A stretch of DNA of 64,000 bases from Pectobacterium araliae (GTDB lineage: Bacteria > Pseudomonadota > Gammaproteobacteria > Enterobacterales > Enterobacteriaceae): NCBI RefSeq assembly GCF_037076465.1, contig NZ_AP028908.1, forward strand, positions 4,092,001-4,156,000. The letters run 5' to 3'. Position 1 is the stretch's first letter. Every line of letters begins with the position of its first letter. The notes under the pieces were generated by a model that saw nothing but the letters and a program-made list of their open reading frames with translations, had not been told where the DNA came from and searched no databases. Position numbers and translations under genes: made by a program. Below are positions 30,138 through 43,523 of the stretch, piece by piece.

Positions 30138-32507
30138 TCAGGACTCTTTTTCTGCTTTTGCTACCCAGTCACGCAGTACCTGAACGTCATGACGCCAGTC
30201 GTGCTTAAGCTCATCGACCCATTCCTGCACGTTATCCCACCATGCTGGTAGCGATGAAGTCTGAATCTGCTGGGCAATCTGTTGTAGATGCCGTAATCCA
30301 ACAGAACCCGCCGCCCCTTTAATTTTGTGCCCTTCTTCCGTAATCCCTTTCAGGTCGCGCGCCGTCATGTTGGAATCCAAAATCGCCAGATAGCCCGGCA
30401 TCATCTGTTCAAACATCTCCAGACTCTGATGAATTAATTTCGGCCCCACCAAATCCAGATACTGTTCCAACATCGGAATGTCCAGCAGGTCTTCTTTGGC
30501 TTTTTCCATTTCCTCACCTTCCTCAGCGACAGGGTTTTCTGTCCACACCGTGTGGTTATCCCAAAATTGTTTGATGACGGCCGTCAGCGCAGGCACCGAC
30601 AGCGGTTTGCTGAGCACGTCATCCATACCTGCATCCAGATATTCGCGTTTATCTTTCAGCACATTCGCCGTCAGCGCCACCAGCGGCGGCATGTTGCGGT
30701 TGGCGTAACGTGAATGTAGCTGACGCGCTACGTCCAGCCCGGTCATGTCCGGCAATTGAATATCAAGCAACACCAGATCGAATTCATCGGGATCGAACAT
30801 ATCTAGCGCATCCTGCCCAGTCATGGCGACATCCACGCTATTACCCAGTTTCTCCAGCACCGAACGGGCAACTACCACGTTCAGTTCGATATCTTCCACC
30901 AGCAGAACGTGCAACGCGGGTAGCGGCATGTCGTCGTCATCTTCAAGGTCGCTTCCCGATTCATCAACGCTCGGCGCCACCACCGTTAGGGTAAAGCGGG
31001 AACCTTGGCCTTGCGTGCTGGAGACCTGGATATCGCCCCCCATGTTCTGTGCCAGACGCTTCGACACCGCCAGACCAATTCCCGACCCCGTTGCAGGCTT
31101 CCCACCGTGCTGATCTTTAACCTGATAATACATGGCGAAGATTTTTTCCAATTCATCAGCCGGAATGCCCATCCCGGAATCTTCAACTTCAAAGCGCAGG
31201 CGATCGCCCTTTTCATGCCAGACGCGCACCACAATCTCGCCTTCTTCGCCTTTCTCACCCTTCGGCGTGAATTTCACTGCGTTACTGAGCAGGTTCCACA
31301 GAATCTGCCGCAGGCGCGTGCCGTCAGTAATGACTTTCTGCGGCAGAGGCTGGTGCTGGTCCATAACCAGTTTCAGTCCTTTCGGTTCCGCCAACAGGCC
31401 GCCGAGGTTTTCCAGATCCACCAAAAAGCCCGTGAAATCGATCGGTTGATTATCCAGTTGCACCTTGCGGCGTTCCTGTTTGTCCATCTCAATGACGTCG
31501 TTAAAAATATTGCCCAGCGTAATCGCGCTGACGTGGATAGTTTTCAGGTATTTTTGCTGCTCAGAGTCAAGTTGCGTATCCAGCAGGATGCGACTTAACC
31601 CGACAATGCCATTAAGCGGCGTACGAAGCTCGTGGCTGATAGTTGAGATAAAAGTGGTCTTATCCCTACTGGCGTTCTCTAACGCGTCCTGGTAACGCTT
31701 ACGCTCCGTTATATCGCGTCCAAATCCCATCAGCCCATGACGTTTGCCCATTCGGTCATAAAACGGCACTTTACGTAGCTCAAAACAGGCTTTACGGCCA
31801 TCGGGATAAACCAGCCATTGTTCGTAGGTCAGAGAAACGTTATGGCGGAACACTTTTTCGTCCGTCTCCATCACTTTCTCGGCAATATCAGGGGCGTAAA
31901 CATCCTGCGGCGTCAGGCCAATGAGCTGCTTTTGGCTTTTGCCCACCAACAGCTCCATCGCGCGGTTGCAGCCGGAAAATTCTTTTTCTTCGTTACGGTA
32001 GTAAACCAGATCTGGCGAGGCATCGAGGAATGAACGCAGCAGCGCAGATTGTTGCTCCAGTTCAATTTGTGCCTGCTCTCGGCGGGACATCTCTTCTTTG
32101 AGGCGGCTCATCACCAGCACGCGAGCCTCTTCCGCCTTGATACGGTCGGCGATTTCCTGATTGAGCTGCGCGATATTCTCCTGAAGCTGCGCATTCAGCT
32201 CCAGATCCCGGTGGCGCATTTCTTCCAGTTTTGCCACCAGCTTCGCCAGTCGCTGACGCGACTCTTCAAGCTGTTCCACCACCACGGAGAGAAAATAAAC
32301 GGCCCAGGGCGTAATCAACAGCCCGAAGAAAATGGAGCGGACAACGTCGATGTTTTCGACTTCCCCGCTGAGCAGCAGGGTGACCGCCATTTGCACCACC
32401 ATCGCCAGCAGCACCAATACCGAGGCCAGCAACAGTGAAAAACGGACAAGCCCCAGTTTTACCATTAAATCAACATAGTACTGCGCCAACAGACGAATTT
32501 GCTTCAT
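30138..32507 (-). CDS. arcB: Aerobic respiration control sensor histidine kinase ArcB
   Basis: A tripartite hybrid kinase that senses quinone redox state and phosphorylates ArcA under low oxygen. Of 789 residues (E. coli 778): two N-terminal membrane helices (about 20-80), a coiled-coil linker, a PAS domain (about 155-270), HisKA with FISTISHELRTPLNG (phospho-His near 290), an HATPase domain, a receiver with LLDIQLPDMTG (phospho-Asp near 585) and a C-terminal Hpt with GHKIKGAAGSVGL (phospho-His near 725). It is next to arcZ, the sRNA it indirectly controls. Confidence 0.97.
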   Translation of the reverse strand: MKQIRLLAQYYVDLMVKLGLVRFSLLLASVLVLLAMVVQMAVTLLLSGEVENIDVVRSIFFGLLITPWAVYFLSVVVEQLEESRQRLAKLVAKLEEMRHRDLELNAQLQENIAQLNQEIADRIKAEEARVLVMSRLKEEMSRREQAQIELEQQSALLRSFLDASPDLVYYRNEEKEFSGCNRAMELLVGKSQKQLIGLTPQDVYAPDIAEKVMETDEKVFRHNVSLTYEQWLVYPDGRKACFELRKVPFYDRMGKRHGLMGFGRDITERKRYQDALENASRDKTTFISTISHELRTPLNGIVGLSRILLDTQLDSEQQKYLKTIHVSAITLGNIFNDVIEMDKQERRKVQLDNQPIDFTGFLVDLENLGGLLAEPKGLKLVMDQHQPLPQKVITDGTRLRQILWNLLSNAVKFTPKGEKGEEGEIVVRVWHEKGDRLRFEVEDSGMGIPADELEKIFAMYYQVKDQHGGKPATGSGIGLAVSKRLAQNMGGDIQVSSTQGQGSRFTLTVVAPSVDESGSDLEDDDDMPLPALHVLLVEDIELNVVVARSVLEKLGNSVDVAMTGQDALDMFDPDEFDLVLLDIQLPDMTGLDVARQLHSRYANRNMPPLVALTANVLKDKREYLDAGMDDVLSKPLSVPALTAVIKQFWDNHTVWTENPVAEEGEEMEKAKEDLLDIPMLEQYLDLVGPKLIHQSLEMFEQMMPGYLAILDSNMTARDLKGITEEGHKIKGAAGSVGLRHLQQIAQQIQTSSLPAWWDNVQEWVDELKHDWRHDVQVLRDWVAKAEKES

Positions 32508-32613
32508 AGCGATTTCCCTTAGTCACCCACCTGCGCATCATAACGTAAAATGACGGCTTATACGGTGCTGCCGTACAGATTCACAGCACGAAATACCCAC
32601 GTATTTTGACGCA

Positions 32614-33543
32614 TCAGACGCCATCGTACCGATAAGGCGTGCCCAGCGCAGAACCCTGTACGCCCTGCGTTTGCAGGTAGCGATCCAGCTCGACCATGCC
32701 CGTCCAGCGATTTTCACACCAGAGCGGAGCCAGCAGGGTCGGACGTCGAGCGCTGGCGGAAATGCGGTGATAAATCACATCCGGCGGCGTATGGCGAATC
32801 ATCTCTCCCGCCGTCTCCACGTAGCGATCCAGCGTCAGCTCGGGCAGCCTTCCGGCTCGCCAGGCTTTCGCCATCGTGCTGCCCTCGACGATATGGAGAG
32901 GATGAAGCTTAATGCCTTCCACCCCAGTATCGATAACCTGCTCCAGCGTCAATAAACAGCGCTGTGCGTCTTCTCCCGGTAACCCCACTATCAGGTGGCT
33001 ACACACCTTCAAGCCGCGTTCGCGCGCGCGGCGGGTGGTTTCCTGATAACAGGCGAAATCGTGCCCACGATTAATCCGGTGCAACGTTTTGTCACAGGCA
33101 CTTTGCAACCCGAGTTCCAGCCAAACTTCATAACCCCGATCGTGATAGCGGGACAATAAATCCAGTACAGCATCGGGAACACAGTCGGGGCGCGTCCCCA
33201 CGCAAAGCCCTACCATCTCCGCCTGCTTCAACGCTTCCTGATACAGGCTATCCAGAACCTGAACCTCGGCATAGGTACTGGTATACGCTTGAAAATAGGC
33301 CAGATAGCGTTTGGCGCGGTTCACCTTTCCCGCCTGCGCTTCCAACTGCTGTGCAATGCTGCGTTGCTGCATCTGCTCATCGGCAAACGAAGCCACATTA
33401 CAGAACGTACAGCCACCCCGCCCCAGCGTGCCATCGCGGTTGGGGCAATTAAATCCGCCGTGCAGCGTCAGCTTGTGAACCTTCTCGCCATAGCGGCGTT
33501 GAAGATTTCCGCCAAACATATTGATTAATTTTTGCAATTGCAT
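32614..33543 (-). CDS. yhcC: Radical SAM protein YhcC
   Basis: A 309-residue radical-SAM protein of the TIGR01212 family, function not established. The cluster-binding motif is CPNRDGTLGRGGCTFC near residue 30, a longer spacing than the common CxxxCxxC. SHLIVGLPGE (about 180) and the C-terminal ENRW block match E. coli YhcC. It lies between arcB (same strand) and the divergent gltB. Confidence 0.92.
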   Translation of the reverse strand: MQLQKLINMFGGNLQRRYGEKVHKLTLHGGFNCPNRDGTLGRGGCTFCNVASFADEQMQQRSIAQQLEAQAGKVNRAKRYLAYFQAYTSTYAEVQVLDSLYQEALKQAEMVGLCVGTRPDCVPDAVLDLLSRYHDRGYEVWLELGLQSACDKTLHRINRGHDFACYQETTRRARERGLKVCSHLIVGLPGEDAQRCLLTLEQVIDTGVEGIKLHPLHIVEGSTMAKAWRAGRLPELTLDRYVETAGEMIRHTPPDVIYHRISASARRPTLLAPLWCENRWTGMVELDRYLQTQGVQGSALGTPYRYDGV

Positions 33544-34194
33544 ATTCTAACCTGCTCCCTTGAGGAACAGCAGACTACCTTTCTCTCGACCCCTTCGCGA
33601 TGACCGCGATCAATCACACACATCCCAATGAAATGCATTTTTATTCGCTTTTAGTGAAAATAAACTCACATCTGTGTTAATTAATTTTTCTTATCCCGCA
33701 TGCTCGCTTAATGAAAAGATGAAGCAATACTTAAAAATAGTTTCATTAAATCTAAAAGTAGCCATATACAGCAGAATATTCTACAACGCAGAAATAACGT
33801 AGCATGGATAAGGGTTCTTACGCTTTTGTATAGTGATACAGCTCACACTTCAATTAAATCCCATATTCATTTTTCGCGATAGTTTTTCTACAAAAATCAT
33901 TATTTTTCATACGTATAACTAAAAATTATCGCTTATCAGCACATTTTGCACTGGTATTTGACCTGAACAGGCTTTCTCGCTAATTTGGAAATCCGCTGGA
34001 AGCTTTCCTGACGGGTACACAACTCGTCATATTTATGCAGTAAATGAAGACTCCCTCTAAAAACAAGTCATTTACCACTTGTGAGACCGTCACGAGAGGC
34101 CGAAGAAGAGAGCGTAATACTAGCCGCTCAACGCCACGGTGCTTTCTCGCAGTAGGTTGTGAGAGTCACACAGAGCCTGGGGAGGTTCACTAAT
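33544..34194. other. Long AT-rich regulatory region upstream of gltBD
   Basis: About 650 bases without a gene, strongly AT-rich from 33600 to 33950. A weak promoter is TTGACC at 33958-33963, 17 bases, TAATTT at 33981-33986. E. coli gltBD is activated by Lrp over a long upstream region; this AT-rich DNA would suit Lrp and H-NS but I see no definite sites. The last 30 bases carry TGGGGAGG, the gltB ribosome-binding site. Confidence 0.5.
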
Positions 34195-37100
34195 ATGTTG
34201 TACGATGCATCCCAAGAGAGAGATAACTGTGGTTTCGGACTAATCGCCCATATAGAAGGTGAGCCGAGCCACAAAGTAGTGCGTACCGCCATTCACGCAC
34301 TCGCACGCATGCAGCACCGTGGCGCGATCCTTGCTGACGGCAAGACTGGCGACGGCTGCGGTTTATTACTTCAGAAGCCCGATCGTTTCTTTCGTCTGGT
34401 GGCGGAAGAGCACGGCTGGCGTTTAGCCAAAAACTACGCCGTTGGCATGATGTTCCTCAATCAAGACGAAGAACTGGCTCGCGCTACGCGTCGGATTGTA
34501 GAAGAAGAGTTGCAGAATGAAACGCTGTCCGTACTGGGCTGGCGTGAAGTGCCGACCAACCCGGATGTCCTGGGTGAAATAGCCCTGTCGTCTATGCCGC
34601 GTATTGAGCAAATTTTCGTTAACGCCCCGGCTGGCTGGCGCCAACGTGATATGGAACGTCGCCTGTTTATGGCGCGCCGCCGTATCGAAAAACGTATCGA
34701 AGACAAAGAGTTCTACGTTTGTAGTTTCTCCAATCTGGTGACGATCTATAAAGGTCTGTGCATGCCAGCGGATCTGCCACGTTTCTACCTCGATCTGGCC
34801 GATCTGCGTATGGAATCAGCAATTTGCCTGTTCCACCAGCGCTTCTCAACCAACACTGTGCCGCGCTGGCCGCTGGCGCAGCCATTCCGCTATCTGGCGC
34901 ACAACGGTGAAATCAACACGATTGCCGGTAACCGCCAATGGGCGCGTGCGCGTGCTTACAAATTCAAAACTCCACTGATTCCAGATTTGCAGGATGCCGC
35001 ACCGTTCGTTAACGAAACCGGCTCCGACTCCAGCTCGCTGGACAACATGCTGGAATTGTTCCTGAGCGGCGGGATGGATATCATCCGTGCTATGCGCCTG
35101 CTGGTTCCGCCAGCCTGGCAGAACAACCCAGATATGGATCCTGAGCTACGCTCATTCTTCGACTTTAACTCCATGCACATGGAACCGTGGGATGGCCCGG
35201 CCGGTATCGTGATGTCCGACGGGCGCTATGCCGCCTGTAACCTGGATCGTAACGGCCTGCGCCCTGCGCGCTATGTCATCACCAAAGACAAGCTGATCAC
35301 CTGCGCCTCTGAAGTGGGTATCTGGGATTATCAGCCGGATGAAGTGGTTGAAAAAGGCCGCGTCGGCCCGGGCGAGCTGATGGTAATCGACACCCGCAGC
35401 GGCCGCATCTTGCACTCTGCCGAAACCGATAACGATCTGAAAAGCCGCCACCCTTACAAAGAGTGGATGGAGAAAAACGTTAAGCGTCTGGTGCCGTTTG
35501 AAGAGTTGCCAGACGATCAGGTCGGTAGCCGTGAATTCGACAACGAACTGCTGGAAACCTACCAGAAACAGTACGGCTACAGCAGCGAAGAGCTGGATCA
35601 GGTTATCCGTGTGCTGGGTGAAAATGGTCAGGAAGCGACCGGTTCCATGGGTGACGACACGCCGTTCGCCGTGCTGTCCAGCCGTCCACGCATCATTTAT
35701 GACTACTTCCGCCAGCAGTTCGCGCAGGTGACCAACCCGCCGATCGATCCGCTGCGTGAAGCGCATGTGATGTCGCTGGCGACCAGCATTGGTCGTGAAA
35801 TGAACGTCTTCTGTGAAGCGGAAGGCCAGGCTCACCGTCTGAGCTTTAAATCGCCGATCCTGCTTTACTCCGACTTCACACAGTTGACGTCACAGGATGA
35901 ACTGCACTATCGCGCCGACACGCTGGATCTGACGTTTGATCCGTCGCAGCAAACGCTGCAACAGACCATCGAGAAACTGTGTGACGAAGCAGAAAGCAAG
36001 GTCAGAGACGGTGCCGTTCTGCTGGTGCTGTCTGACCGTGGCATTAGCGAATCTCGCCTGCCTGTCCCTGCGCCGATGGCCGTGGGTGCCGTTCAGCGCC
36101 GTCTGGTAGAAAAGAGCCTGCGCTGTGATGCCAACATCATTGTGGAAACCGCCAGTGCGCGCGATCCGCACCACTTTGCCGTGCTGTTAGGCTTTGGTGC
36201 CACGGCTATCTACCCTTACCTCGCCTACGAAACGCTGGCGCGGATGGTAGATAACCACACCATCGACAAACCTTATCGTACTGTGATGCTGAACTACCGT
36301 AATGGCATCAATAAAGGCCTGTACAAGATTATGTCCAAAATGGGCATCTCGACGATTGCGTCTTATCGCTGTTCCAAGCTGTTTGAGGCCGTGGGTCTGC
36401 ATAAAGATGTGTCGACGCAATGCTTCCTGGGCGTCGTCAGCCGCATCGGTGGGGCAAACTACAGCGACTTCGAACAAGACCTGCTGAACCTGTCCAAACG
36501 TGCCTGGCTGAAGCGCAAAACGCTGGAACAGGGCGGTCTGCTGAAGTTTGTTCACGGCGGCGAATACCATGCCTACAACCCGGATGTTGTCACTACGCTG
36601 CAAACCGCAGTGAAATCCGGTGAGTACAGCGATTACGAGCAATACGCCAAACTGGTTAACGAGCGCCCAGCAGCAACCTTACGCGACCTGCTGGCACTGA
36701 AACCGCAAGAAGGCGCGGCTATCGCGATCGACAGCGTTGAGCCGGCCTCTGAAATGTTCAAACGCTTCGATACCGCGGCCATGTCCATCGGTGCACTCAG
36801 CCCCGAAGCGCATGAATCGCTGGCTGAAGCGATGAACGGACTGGGCGGTTTCTCTAACTCCGGTGAGGGCGGCGAAGATCCCGCTCGTTACGGCACCAAT
36901 AAGGTGTCCCGTATCAAGCAGGTTGCTTCTGGTCGCTTTGGTGTGACGCCAGCCTATCTGGTTAACGCCGATGTGATTCAGATTAAAGTGGCACAGGGCG
37001 CGAAGCCGGGCGAAGGCGGTCAGTTACCGGGTGATAAAGTCACGCCGTACATTGCCCGACTGCGTTATTCCGTGCCGGGCGTGACGCTGATTTCACCCCC

Positions 37101-38655
37101 GCCGCACCACGATATTTACTCTATCGAAGATCTGGCACAGCTGATTTTCGATCTGAAGCAAGTTAACCCGAAAGCGATGATTTCGGTCAAACTGGTGTCC
37201 GAACCGGGCGTCGGGACTATCGCCACGGGCGTTGCCAAGGCATATGCCGACCTGATCACCATCGCCGGTTACGATGGCGGCACAGGTGCCAGTCCGCTGT
37301 CCTCCGTAAAATACGCGGGCTGTCCGTGGGAACTGGGGCTGGTTGAAACGCAGCAGGCTCTGGTATCCAACGGCCTGCGCCACAAAATCCGCCTTCAGGT
37401 GGACGGTGGCTTGAAAACGGGTCTGGATATCGTCAAAGCAGCGATTTTGGGCGCGGAAAGCTTCGGCTTCGGCACTGGACCGATGGTGGCGTTGGGTTGT
37501 AAATACCTGCGTATCTGTCACCTGAATAACTGTGCGACAGGCGTTGCAACGCAGGATGAGAAGCTGCGCCGCGATCACTACCACGGCTTGCCTGAGCGTG
37601 TAACCAACTACTTCCACTTCATCGCGCATGAAACTCGTGTGTTGATGGCAGAACTGGGCGTCAGCCGTCTGGTGGACCTGATTGGTCGTACCGACCTGCT
37701 GGTTGAGCTGGACGGCTTCAGTGCGAAACAGAACAAGCTGGATCTGTCGCCGCTGTTGCACGCCGCACAGCCTCAGCCGGGCAAGGCGCTGTACTGCACG
37801 GAAAGCAATCTGTCGTTCGATAAAGGCTTGCTGAACAAAGAGCTGCTGGCTCAGGCGCAGCCGCATATCGATGCGAAACAGGGCAAAGCGCTCTACTTCG
37901 ATATCCGCAACACCGATCGCTCCGTCGGCGCGACGCTGTCCGGTGCGATTGCCGAGAAACATGGCGATCAAGGGCTGGCTGGCGATCCGATTAAAGCGCA
38001 CTTCTCCGGTACCGCAGGACAGAGCTTTGGCGTCTGGAACGCAGGCGGACTAGAGCTGAAATTAACTGGCGATGCCAACGACTACGTGGGCAAAGGCATG
38101 GCGGGTGGCAGCATCTCCGTACGTCCTCCGGTGGGTTCCGCCTTCCGCAGCCACGAAGCCAGCATCATCGGTAACACCTGCCTCTACGGCGCTACCGGCG
38201 GTAAGCTGTTTGCCGCAGGCCGTGCTGGTGAGCGTTTCGCCGTACGTAACTCCGGCTGTATCACCGTGGTAGAAGGCATCGGCGATAACGGCTGTGAATA
38301 CATGACGGGCGGTATCGTCTGCGTGCTGGGTCGCACTGGCGTGAACTTTGGCGCAGGGATGACCGGTGGATTCGCCTACGTGCTGGATGAAGACGGTGAA
38401 TTCCGCAAACGCGTTAACTCGGAACTGGTGGAAGTGCTGGATGTCGAAGAACTGGCTATTCATGAAGAGCATCTGCGTGGCCTGATCACCGAGCACGTGC
38501 AGAATACCGGTTCACACCGCGGAGAAGAGATCCTCGCTAACTGGCCGACCTGGGCACCGAAATTTGCTCTGGTGAAACCGAAGTCAAGTGATGTGAAGGC
38601 ATTGTTGGGTCACCGTAGTCGTTCCGCAGCCGAGCTGCGGGTTCAGGCGCAGTAA
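34195..38655 (+). CDS. gltB: Glutamate synthase large subunit GltB
   Basis: Large subunit of NADPH-dependent GOGAT, which makes two glutamates from glutamine and 2-oxoglutarate. It has 1486 residues. A short propeptide (MLYDASQERDN) precedes the catalytic nucleophile Cys of CGFGLIAHIEG, the class II glutaminase. The central and FMN-binding domains follow (TIAGYDGGTGASPLSS). The 3Fe-4S cluster motif CKYLRICHLNNC lies near residue 1105, and a C-terminal GXGXG beta-helix is present. The propeptide is shorter than in E. coli annotations. ATG 34195 has GGGGAGG eight bases upstream. gltD follows after 9 bases. Confidence 0.97.
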   Translation: MLYDASQERDNCGFGLIAHIEGEPSHKVVRTAIHALARMQHRGAILADGKTGDGCGLLLQKPDRFFRLVAEEHGWRLAKNYAVGMMFLNQDEELARATRRIVEEELQNETLSVLGWREVPTNPDVLGEIALSSMPRIEQIFVNAPAGWRQRDMERRLFMARRRIEKRIEDKEFYVCSFSNLVTIYKGLCMPADLPRFYLDLADLRMESAICLFHQRFSTNTVPRWPLAQPFRYLAHNGEINTIAGNRQWARARAYKFKTPLIPDLQDAAPFVNETGSDSSSLDNMLELFLSGGMDIIRAMRLLVPPAWQNNPDMDPELRSFFDFNSMHMEPWDGPAGIVMSDGRYAACNLDRNGLRPARYVITKDKLITCASEVGIWDYQPDEVVEKGRVGPGELMVIDTRSGRILHSAETDNDLKSRHPYKEWMEKNVKRLVPFEELPDDQVGSREFDNELLETYQKQYGYSSEELDQVIRVLGENGQEATGSMGDDTPFAVLSSRPRIIYDYFRQQFAQVTNPPIDPLREAHVMSLATSIGREMNVFCEAEGQAHRLSFKSPILLYSDFTQLTSQDELHYRADTLDLTFDPSQQTLQQTIEKLCDEAESKVRDGAVLLVLSDRGISESRLPVPAPMAVGAVQRRLVEKSLRCDANIIVETASARDPHHFAVLLGFGATAIYPYLAYETLARMVDNHTIDKPYRTVMLNYRNGINKGLYKIMSKMGISTIASYRCSKLFEAVGLHKDVSTQCFLGVVSRIGGANYSDFEQDLLNLSKRAWLKRKTLEQGGLLKFVHGGEYHAYNPDVVTTLQTAVKSGEYSDYEQYAKLVNERPAATLRDLLALKPQEGAAIAIDSVEPASEMFKRFDTAAMSIGALSPEAHESLAEAMNGLGGFSNSGEGGEDPARYGTNKVSRIKQVASGRFGVTPAYLVNADVIQIKVAQGAKPGEGGQLPGDKVTPYIARLRYSVPGVTLISPPPHHDIYSIEDLAQLIFDLKQVNPKAMISVKLVSEPGVGTIATGVAKAYADLITIAGYDGGTGASPLSSVKYAGCPWELGLVETQQALVSNGLRHKIRLQVDGGLKTGLDIVKAAILGAESFGFGTGPMVALGCKYLRICHLNNCATGVATQDEKLRRDHYHGLPERVTNYFHFIAHETRVLMAELGVSRLVDLIGRTDLLVELDGFSAKQNKLDLSPLLHAAQPQPGKALYCTESNLSFDKGLLNKELLAQAQPHIDAKQGKALYFDIRNTDRSVGATLSGAIAEKHGDQGLAGDPIKAHFSGTAGQSFGVWNAGGLELKLTGDANDYVGKGMAGGSISVRPPVGSAFRSHEASIIGNTCLYGATGGKLFAAGRAGERFAVRNSGCITVVEGIGDNGCEYMTGGIVCVLGRTGVNFGAGMTGGFAYVLDEDGEFRKRVNSELVEVLDVEELAIHEEHLRGLITEHVQNTGSHRGEEILANWPTWAPKFALVKPKSSDVKALLGHRSRSAAELRVQAQ

Positions 38656-40083
<1,428 letters not shown>

Positions 40084-40101
40084 AAACGCACCTCGTCTCT
40101 T

Positions 40102-40131
40102 AAGGGCAGCGCTGGCTGCCCTTTTCTTTTT
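40102..40131 (+). terminator. gltBD terminator
   Basis: Stem AAGGGCAGC / GCTGCCCTT with a 4-base loop, then TTTTCTTTTTC, 19 bases after the gltD stop. Confidence 0.85.
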
Positions 40132-40334
40132 CGGCTTTACCTGAAGCGCCGGTTAGCAACCAATAGCAACACCCACTCTCTTTCTTTAAAATTTCACACC
40201 AGATAAGCTAATAAACGCTTTATCTTTCCACTTCGTTTTAAAGAACTTTTCGTAATAAATCCTTCGGCATCACGATAAAAGCGTACACTTATCTTCGGCA
40301 TTTACTTGTCTTTATTGATATTGGATTTCATTAA

Positions 40335-41117
<783 letters not shown>

Positions 41118-41156
41118 CACACTGACTAACCGTAGCATGAAGTCGTACAGATAGAG

Positions 41157-41183
41157 AAAAGGGCACCGCAAAGGTGCCCTTAG
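41157..41183. terminator. Bidirectional terminator between budC and sspB
   Basis: 9-bp stem AAGGGCACC / GGTGCCCTT with a 5-base loop, A-rich on the left (serves sspB on the minus strand) and a weak T content on the right. Confidence 0.7.
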
Positions 41184-41190
41184 AAACAAA

Positions 41191-41694
41191 TTACTTCACG
41201 ACCCGTAGCGACGGTCTGCCACCTTTAGGTGGCTGTGGCGGTTCGTCATCAGAATCCGAACCATCCTCAGGTGCTTCAGAATCAGGCGAGCTATCGACAA
41301 TCGACATGACCGCCCCTGAAGCGGGCGCGCCGTCCTGAAAGTCTTCATGTTCGCCTGCGGCTTCGTAAGCAGGTTCGGACTCAAACATCGTCCCAGCCCC
41401 GTTCTCGCGTGCATAAATCGCCATTACTGCCGCCATCGGCACATAAACCTGACGCGGTACACCGCCAAAACGAGCATTGAAGCGAACGCTGTCATCAGCT
41501 AACTCAAGGCCGCCAACAGCGCGCGGAGCGATGTTCAGCACAATCTGGCCGTCACGGGCGAACTCCATCGGCACCATAACATCCGGCAGAGTGACATCGA
41601 CAACCAGATGAGGCGTTAATTGGTTATCCAGCAACCAATCATAAAAGGCCCGTAATAAATACGGACGACGCGGAGACAGTTGAGACAACGCCAT
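41191..41694 (-). CDS. sspB: ClpXP specificity-enhancing factor SspB
   Basis: A 167-residue adaptor that delivers ssrA-tagged peptides and RseA fragments to ClpXP. The substrate-binding domain occupies about residues 1-115 (RRPYLLRAFYDWLLDNQLTPHL). A long acidic linker rich in Asp, Ser and Pro follows. The C-terminal ClpX-binding motif is present as RPSLRVVK. It starts five bases after the sspA stop, as in E. coli. Confidence 0.96.
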   Translation of the reverse strand: MALSQLSPRRPYLLRAFYDWLLDNQLTPHLVVDVTLPDVMVPMEFARDGQIVLNIAPRAVGGLELADDSVRFNARFGGVPRQVYVPMAAVMAIYARENGAGTMFESEPAYEAAGEHEDFQDGAPASGAVMSIVDSSPDSEAPEDGSDSDDEPPQPPKGGRPSLRVVK

Positions 41695-41699
41695 ACGGT

Positions 41700-42341
41700 T
41701 TAACCTCGGGTTTGCAAACGCATTTCACGTTCCACTTCCGTCAGGGAAGCAAGGAACGCATCACGCTCAAAGACGCGTGTCATATAGCCTTTCAGCTCTT
41801 TCGCGCCCGAACCACTCAGTTCAATACCTAACTGCGGCAGACGCCACAGCAGCGGAGCCAGATAGCAATCCACCAGGCTAAACTCTTCACTCATGAAATA
41901 AGGCGCTTCATTAAACACCGGGGCAATAGCTAGCAATTCTTCACGCAATTGCTTACGTGCCGCATCCGCTTCCTGAGCGCTGCCATGCGTAATTTTCTTC
42001 AATAAAGAATACCAGTCGCTCTCAATGCGATGCATCATCAGGCGGCTATTACCGCGCGCAACCGGATAGACAGGCATTAGCGGCGGATGAGGAAAACGTT
42101 CATCCAGGTACTCCATGATAATACGTGATTCATAGAGCGTCAGTTCGCGATCGACCAATGTCGGTACAGAACCGTAGGGGTTGAGGTCAATAAGATCCTG
42201 AGGCAGATTATCCATGTCCACCTGTTCAATCTCGACACTCACACCCTTTTCCGCCAATACAATGCGGACCTGATGGCTAAAAATGTCGGATGGACCAGAA
42301 AACAGCGTCATTACCGAACGTTTGTTGGCAGCGACAGCCAT
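41700..42341 (-). CDS. sspA: Stringent starvation protein A SspA
   Basis: A glutathione-S-transferase-fold protein that binds RNA polymerase under starvation and alters stress transcription; it lowers H-NS level and supports acid and stationary-phase survival in E. coli. 213 residues starting MAVAANKRSVMTLFSG; the PHP motif near residue 84 (FPHPPLMPVYP) important for SspA function is present. ATG 42341 has GAGG a few bases before. A longer open frame upstream to 42545 is not supported by the family. Confidence 0.96.
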   Translation of the reverse strand: MAVAANKRSVMTLFSGPSDIFSHQVRIVLAEKGVSVEIEQVDMDNLPQDLIDLNPYGSVPTLVDRELTLYESRIIMEYLDERFPHPPLMPVYPVARGNSRLMMHRIESDWYSLLKKITHGSAQEADAARKQLREELLAIAPVFNEAPYFMSEEFSLVDCYLAPLLWRLPQLGIELSGSGAKELKGYMTRVFERDAFLASLTEVEREMRLQTRG

Positions 42342-42668
42342 GAAAACCTCCAAGTTTATCGAGAAAATACGGCGAATAGCCGTGCAATGGGGGATCTGCA
42401 AACCGCTATTCGAAATTTTGCTCGCCAATGTGTAAACATCACCTGAAAAAATACGCCATTTCAAACAGCGACGACAGTTGGCACACGGGCATAAAATCGG
42501 CGAGTAGCTTATCAGATTTTGTTCGTTTTGTGGGGGTATAAGCACAATTTCATCGTTAACATACGGAAAGTAAAGCGTATATTTCGAGGAAATTTATTTT
42601 TAGGCATAAAAAACCCGGTGACAAGCACCGGGTTTTTCGCATTGATTTCGCTGCAAAGCAGCCAGAAA
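42342..42668. other. sspA-rpsI intergenic region
   Basis: About 327 bases. It holds the rpsI terminator at 42606-42638 and presumably the sspA promoter in the AT-rich part near 42530-42600; I see no gene. Confidence 0.6.
42606..42638 (-). terminator. rplM-rpsI terminator
   Basis: Stem AAACCCGGTG / CACCGGGTTT with a 5-base loop, flanked by A-run and T-run so usable in both directions; lies 30 bases after the rpsI stop. Confidence 0.88.
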
Positions 42669-43064
<396 letters not shown>

Positions 43065-43076
43065 CTATAATCCCGA

Positions 43077-43523
<447 letters not shown>

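Noticed and set aside
35152..38496. Long antisense frames inside gltB (for example 35152-35835 and 37093-38001)
   Set aside because: Shadow frames caused by strong codon bias of gltB; no start signals and no recognisable protein.
42342..42545. 68-residue N-terminal extension of SspA
   Set aside because: Not in the SspA family; MAVAANKRS at 42341 with GAGG upstream gives the E. coli length.
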